Source: Oscillospiraceae bacterium (GTDB taxonomy: Bacteria > Bacillota > Clostridia > Oscillospirales > Ruminococcaceae). From it: a stretch of DNA of 64,000 nucleotides. The notes under the pieces were generated by a model. The model did no database searches. It was not told the origin of the DNA and saw only the letters and a list, made by a program, of their open reading frames with translations. The stretch covers positions 95,979-159,978 of the forward strand of contig JAFRJM010000042.1 of assembly GCA_017432285.1 (NCBI GenBank), written 5' to 3'. Each line of letters begins with the position of its first letter. Positions within the stretch are counted from its first letter, which is position 1. This document shows, piece after piece, positions 61,360-64,000 of the stretch. Position numbers and translations under genes: made by a program.

Positions 61360-61764
61360 ATGGCTGCTAAATACGATACAAAACCGCGTCAGCTTCTGCA
61401 GGCATTTTTTGCTGCTCATCCCGATGAGGCGATCCCGGTCAGCACGATAGCTGCATGGCTTTCTTCCTATGGTATCAGTCAGTCGTCTGTATACCGGAAT
61501 CTTTCTGTAATGGAAAATGAAGGTACAATACATAAAGTCGCAAAAGAAGGTTTCCGAGAAGCTGCTTACCGCTATCTCAAAGCCCAAAGATGCGGGCATA
61601 TGCTGCATCTTTCCTGCACAAAATGCGGCAAGACCTTTCATCTTGATCTTCTTACTTCAGAGAATCTCATATCTTCTGTTCAAAATGACGCTCAATTTGA
61701 GATAGACAGCTCAAGTACCGTACTTTACGGCCTCTGTGCAAGCTGTAAAAGCGCACACCTTTAG
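61360..61764 (+). CDS. Fur-family metal regulator (Zur-like)
   Basis: This 134-aa regulator has an N-terminal winged helix (ISTIAAWLSSYGISQSSVYRNLSVMENEGTIHK-like: VSTIAAWLSSYGISQSSVYRN) and a dimer domain with two structural Cys pairs (CTKC and CASC). Gene order with a zinc binding protein suggests zinc sensing. GGAGG lies 7-8 nt before ATG 61360. The box in its promoter indicates self-regulation. Confidence 0.9.
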   Translation: MAAKYDTKPRQLLQAFFAAHPDEAIPVSTIAAWLSSYGISQSSVYRNLSVMENEGTIHKVAKEGFREAAYRYLKAQRCGHMLHLSCTKCGKTFHLDLLTSENLISSVQNDAQFEIDSSSTVLYGLCASCKSAHL

Positions 61765-61804
61765 AGTGTAATTTAGTACTTTTTTCACCAGGAGCCTTTA
61801 TTAA

Positions 61805-62794
61805 ATGCTTAAAAAACTGATTTCTATTCTCTTGTTAACCCTTGTAATCATAAACTTCTCTTCCTGCGGTGATTCTCAGTCTGAATCGACCGGAACGACA
61901 TCAAGCAATAAGCTTAAGATCGTTGCGACTATCTTCCCGATCTACGATTGGGCAAAACAAATCTCAGGAGATTATGCAGAAGTCGAGATGCTGATGGCTA
62001 GCGGAGTTGATCTGCACAGTTTCCAGCCTTCTGTTGATGATATAATCACTATCTCCGACTGTGATGTTTTCATATATGTCGGAGGTACATCAGACACATG
62101 GGCAGATGATGTTCTCGCTCAGGCAAAAGGAAATAAACCAGTTGTCGTCAGTCTGATGGACGTACTAGCAAACAGCATTAAAGAAGAAGAATTAGTTGAG
62201 GGCATGCAAGAAGACCCCGATGAACATGAGGAAGAAGATCATCATCATACCGGTATCGAATATGATGAGCACGTCTGGCTGTCACTGAAAAATGCAAGCG
62301 CTTCCTGTGAGGCAATATGTGATGCGCTTTCTTCGATAGATAAAAAACACAGTGAACAATACAAAGAAAACTATAAGAACTACTCCACTTCTTTACACGA
62401 AATGGATGAGAAGTATTCCGCATCTATCCAATCTGCAAAACATGATACCGTTCTGTTCGGAGACCGATTCCCGTTCAGATATCTGACGGACGACTACGGT
62501 ATAAAATACTATGCCGCATTTGTCGGCTGTTCAGCAGAATCCGAAGCAAGTTTTGAAACAATCATCTTTCTTGCCAACAAAGTCGACGAGCTTTCCTTAT
62601 CAACTATCCTTAAAATAGAAACATCGGACGGATCGATCGCAGAAACTATCAGGAGCAACACTTCTTCCAAGGATCAGAAGATACTGACGATGGATTCCAT
62701 GCAATCATGCACTCAGGAAGATGTTGAAAACGGTCTGTCATATCTTCAGGTTATGGATTCAAATCTGTCGACTCTTTTACAGGCACTATCATAA
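61805..62794 (+). CDS. znuA: Zinc/metal ABC transporter binding lipoprotein (ZnuA-like)
   Basis: This 329-aa lipoprotein has a lipobox (NFSSC) near residue 21. It carries ligand His in DLHSFQPSVDD and DEHVWLS, and an acidic His-rich loop (DEHEEEDHHHTG) typical of zinc binders. It captures zinc for the ABC importer. Confidence 0.93.
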   Translation: MLKKLISILLLTLVIINFSSCGDSQSESTGTTSSNKLKIVATIFPIYDWAKQISGDYAEVEMLMASGVDLHSFQPSVDDIITISDCDVFIYVGGTSDTWADDVLAQAKGNKPVVVSLMDVLANSIKEEELVEGMQEDPDEHEEEDHHHTGIEYDEHVWLSLKNASASCEAICDALSSIDKKHSEQYKENYKNYSTSLHEMDEKYSASIQSAKHDTVLFGDRFPFRYLTDDYGIKYYAAFVGCSAESEASFETIIFLANKVDELSLSTILKIETSDGSIAETIRSNTSSKDQKILTMDSMQSCTQEDVENGLSYLQVMDSNLSTLLQALS

Positions 62795-62815
62795 TAGATC
62801 AAATAGAGGACATAC

Positions 62816-63670
62816 ATGGCTGAAGCTTTGACTAAACTAACATATTATCTTGGGTATCCCTTCGTGCGCTACGCACTGATCGTAGGTATACTTATATCGC
62901 TATGCTCTTCTTTGTTAGGGGTAACTCTTGTTCTAAAAAGATATTCCTACATCGGAGACGGTCTATCCCATGTTGCATTCGGTGCAATGGCAATATCGGC
63001 TGTTTTCAGATTTACGAACAATATGCCCCTTGTGCTGGCTGTTACGATAATATGCGCAGTCCTTCTGCTCCGCTCCGGGCAAAATGCGAAAATCACTGGA
63101 GACGCTGCAATAGGAATGATATCTGTCGCTTCACTGGCATTAGGATATCTTCTTATGAATCGCTTTCCTGCCTCAGCGACTGCAAATATCTCCGCCGATG
63201 TCTGCACTACACTCTTCGGATCGACATCGATCCTCACTCTGTCCCAAGAGCAGGTGATCCTATGTATCGTGCTTTCTGTTATTGTTCTCCTGACATTCGT
63301 CCTGTTTTATCAGAAGATCTTTTCCGTGACCTTTGATGAAACTTTTGCGAAAGCCACAGGAGTCAGAACAGATCTTTACAATCTTCTGATAGCAGTCCTT
63401 ATCGCTGTAATAATCGTTCTTGCCATGAACCTGGTAGGCTCACTTCTCATTTCAGCACTCGTGATATTCCCTGCGATCTCAGCTATGCGTGTTCACAGAA
63501 GTTTTCTGTCAGTAACAATAGCATCTGCAGTTATCTCTGTAATTTGTGCTACAATCGGTATGCTGATATCGATCCTTTCCGGGACACCGATCGGATCCAC
63601 GATAGTATTAGCGGATCTTATAGCATTCGCCCTATATACAATAATCGGCAAATATGCCCGATCTCATTAA
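62816..63670 (+). CDS. znuB: Zinc/metal ABC transporter permease (ZnuB-like)
   Basis: This 284-aa membrane protein has eight to nine helices. Family marks are LVLKRYSYIGDGLSHVAFGAMAI and FDETFAKATGVRTDLYNLL. It is the permease of the zinc importer. No ATPase gene (znuC) is in the window, and an IS-type end follows 19 nt after its stop. Confidence 0.95.
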   Translation: MAEALTKLTYYLGYPFVRYALIVGILISLCSSLLGVTLVLKRYSYIGDGLSHVAFGAMAISAVFRFTNNMPLVLAVTIICAVLLLRSGQNAKITGDAAIGMISVASLALGYLLMNRFPASATANISADVCTTLFGSTSILTLSQEQVILCIVLSVIVLLTFVLFYQKIFSVTFDETFAKATGVRTDLYNLLIAVLIAVIIVLAMNLVGSLLISALVIFPAISAMRVHRSFLSVTIASAVISVICATIGMLISILSGTPIGSTIVLADLIAFALYTIIGKYARSH

Positions 63671-63688
63671 GGATAAATATGTCAATTA

Positions 63689-64000
63689 CTCATGACTGAA
63701 GTCACGAGCTTGTGCCTGTCCGGTGGTATTTTAATTGTCGGCGGTAAGCCTCCCACTTTAGATATAAGCATATCTGGACCAGCTGTTGGAACAGCGGGCT
63801 GACGGCACATCGTGGGGTGATTGACGGCACCCCTCCTGAAAGAGCCTGCTCTTTCAGGTCGGTATCGTATTCCGACACCACTGCCTTCAGGAGATAATAT
63901 GAAATGACCCCCGTTCTTGTAGCAACGTGGATTTACCTGCATACTAGTTACATCACAAACCGTATGTTGGGATTACCGCATACAATGAAGGGAGTCACTA
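63689..64000 (-). mobile_element. IS200/IS605-type element end with omega-RNA-like structures (partial)
   Basis: The stretch contains at least five consecutive hairpins: CTCATGAC/GTCACGAG (63689-63708, a G-U pair on the minus strand), GATAT/ATATC, GCTGTT/AACAGC, GGGGTG/CACCCC (63814-63833), an 11-bp stem CCTGAAAGAGC/GCTCTTTCAGG (63835-63858) and GTCGG/CCGAC. Arrays like this precede the right end of TnpB-carrying IS605 elements, where the transposon-encoded guide RNA (omega-RNA) lies. TnpB would be on the minus strand beyond the right edge. The assignment is by pattern. Confidence 0.55.

Noticed and set aside
63682-63942. 86-aa minus-strand ORF at the right edge
   Set aside because: It spans the hairpin array of the IS end and looks like non-coding omega-RNA rather than protein.

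Overview
The window looks like chromosomal DNA of an anaerobic Bacillota (Clostridia) bacterium. The evidence is a T-box in front of alaS, the redox regulator Rex, L32 with a zinc ribbon, AGGAGG-type ribosome binding sites, lipoprotein-anchored binding proteins, and a large set of rubredoxin/flavodiiron oxygen- and NO-protection genes. No family can be fixed from sequence alone. Most genes lie on the minus strand.

Layout: 1-2.1 kb, start of a capsule-type UDP-sugar dehydratase (cut by the left edge) and a membrane-tethered EndoU nuclease with a likely immunity partner. 2.1-5.2 kb, an aromatic amino-acid type ABC importer preceded by a Tyr-rich 26-aa leader peptide and an attenuator-like terminator. 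5.2-9.3 kb, a giant FtsX permease and its ATPase. 9.4-21.8 kb, housekeeping: tRNA-Leu, rmuC, der, a DUF512 radical-SAM protein, rpmF, pgi, mtaB, a ComEC-like hydrolase, ftsK, tdk. 21.8-25.9 kb, a salvage/sugar operon (two nucleoside hydrolases, a P-loop kinase, a GH1 glycosidase). 26.5-31.7 kb, a four-gene MacAB-like efflux operon with two adaptors, one carrying a long Glu-Pro repeat.

31,752-37,502 is a 5.7-kb AT-rich integrative element bounded by the 15-bp repeat TTAATGCTTTCTTAA. It carries a repressor, an excisionase-like protein, a replisome-organiser-like protein, a DnaC-like loader, a TerS-like small protein, a second HTH regulator, a 50-aa protein and a tyrosine integrase. It has no capsid, relaxase or conjugation genes. 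Between the dnaC-like and TerS-like genes is about 750 nt without a gene, filled with long nested inverted repeats. The element looks like a minimal phage satellite carrying a large structured RNA or origin. It sits inside a phased direct-repeat site just upstream of the efflux operon promoter.

37.7-64 kb, more chromosome: esterase-like protein, C-N hydrolase, nadK, rex, tcdA-like, tRNA-Ser, alr, a phosphoribosyltransferase, a HIT protein, alaS with its T-box, a PstS-like operon with an unlisted 46-aa membrane protein, YitT, a four-domain flavodiiron fusion, an MBL-rubredoxin protein, cdd, a homocysteine methyltransferase, an acyl-CoA synthetase, a PiT transporter, the GGGtGRT/scaffold pair, and a Fur-family regulator with a zinc importer (fur box, znuA, znuB). 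The right edge is the structured end of an IS200/IS605-type element, probably an omega-RNA, lying where a zinc-transporter ATPase gene could have been expected.
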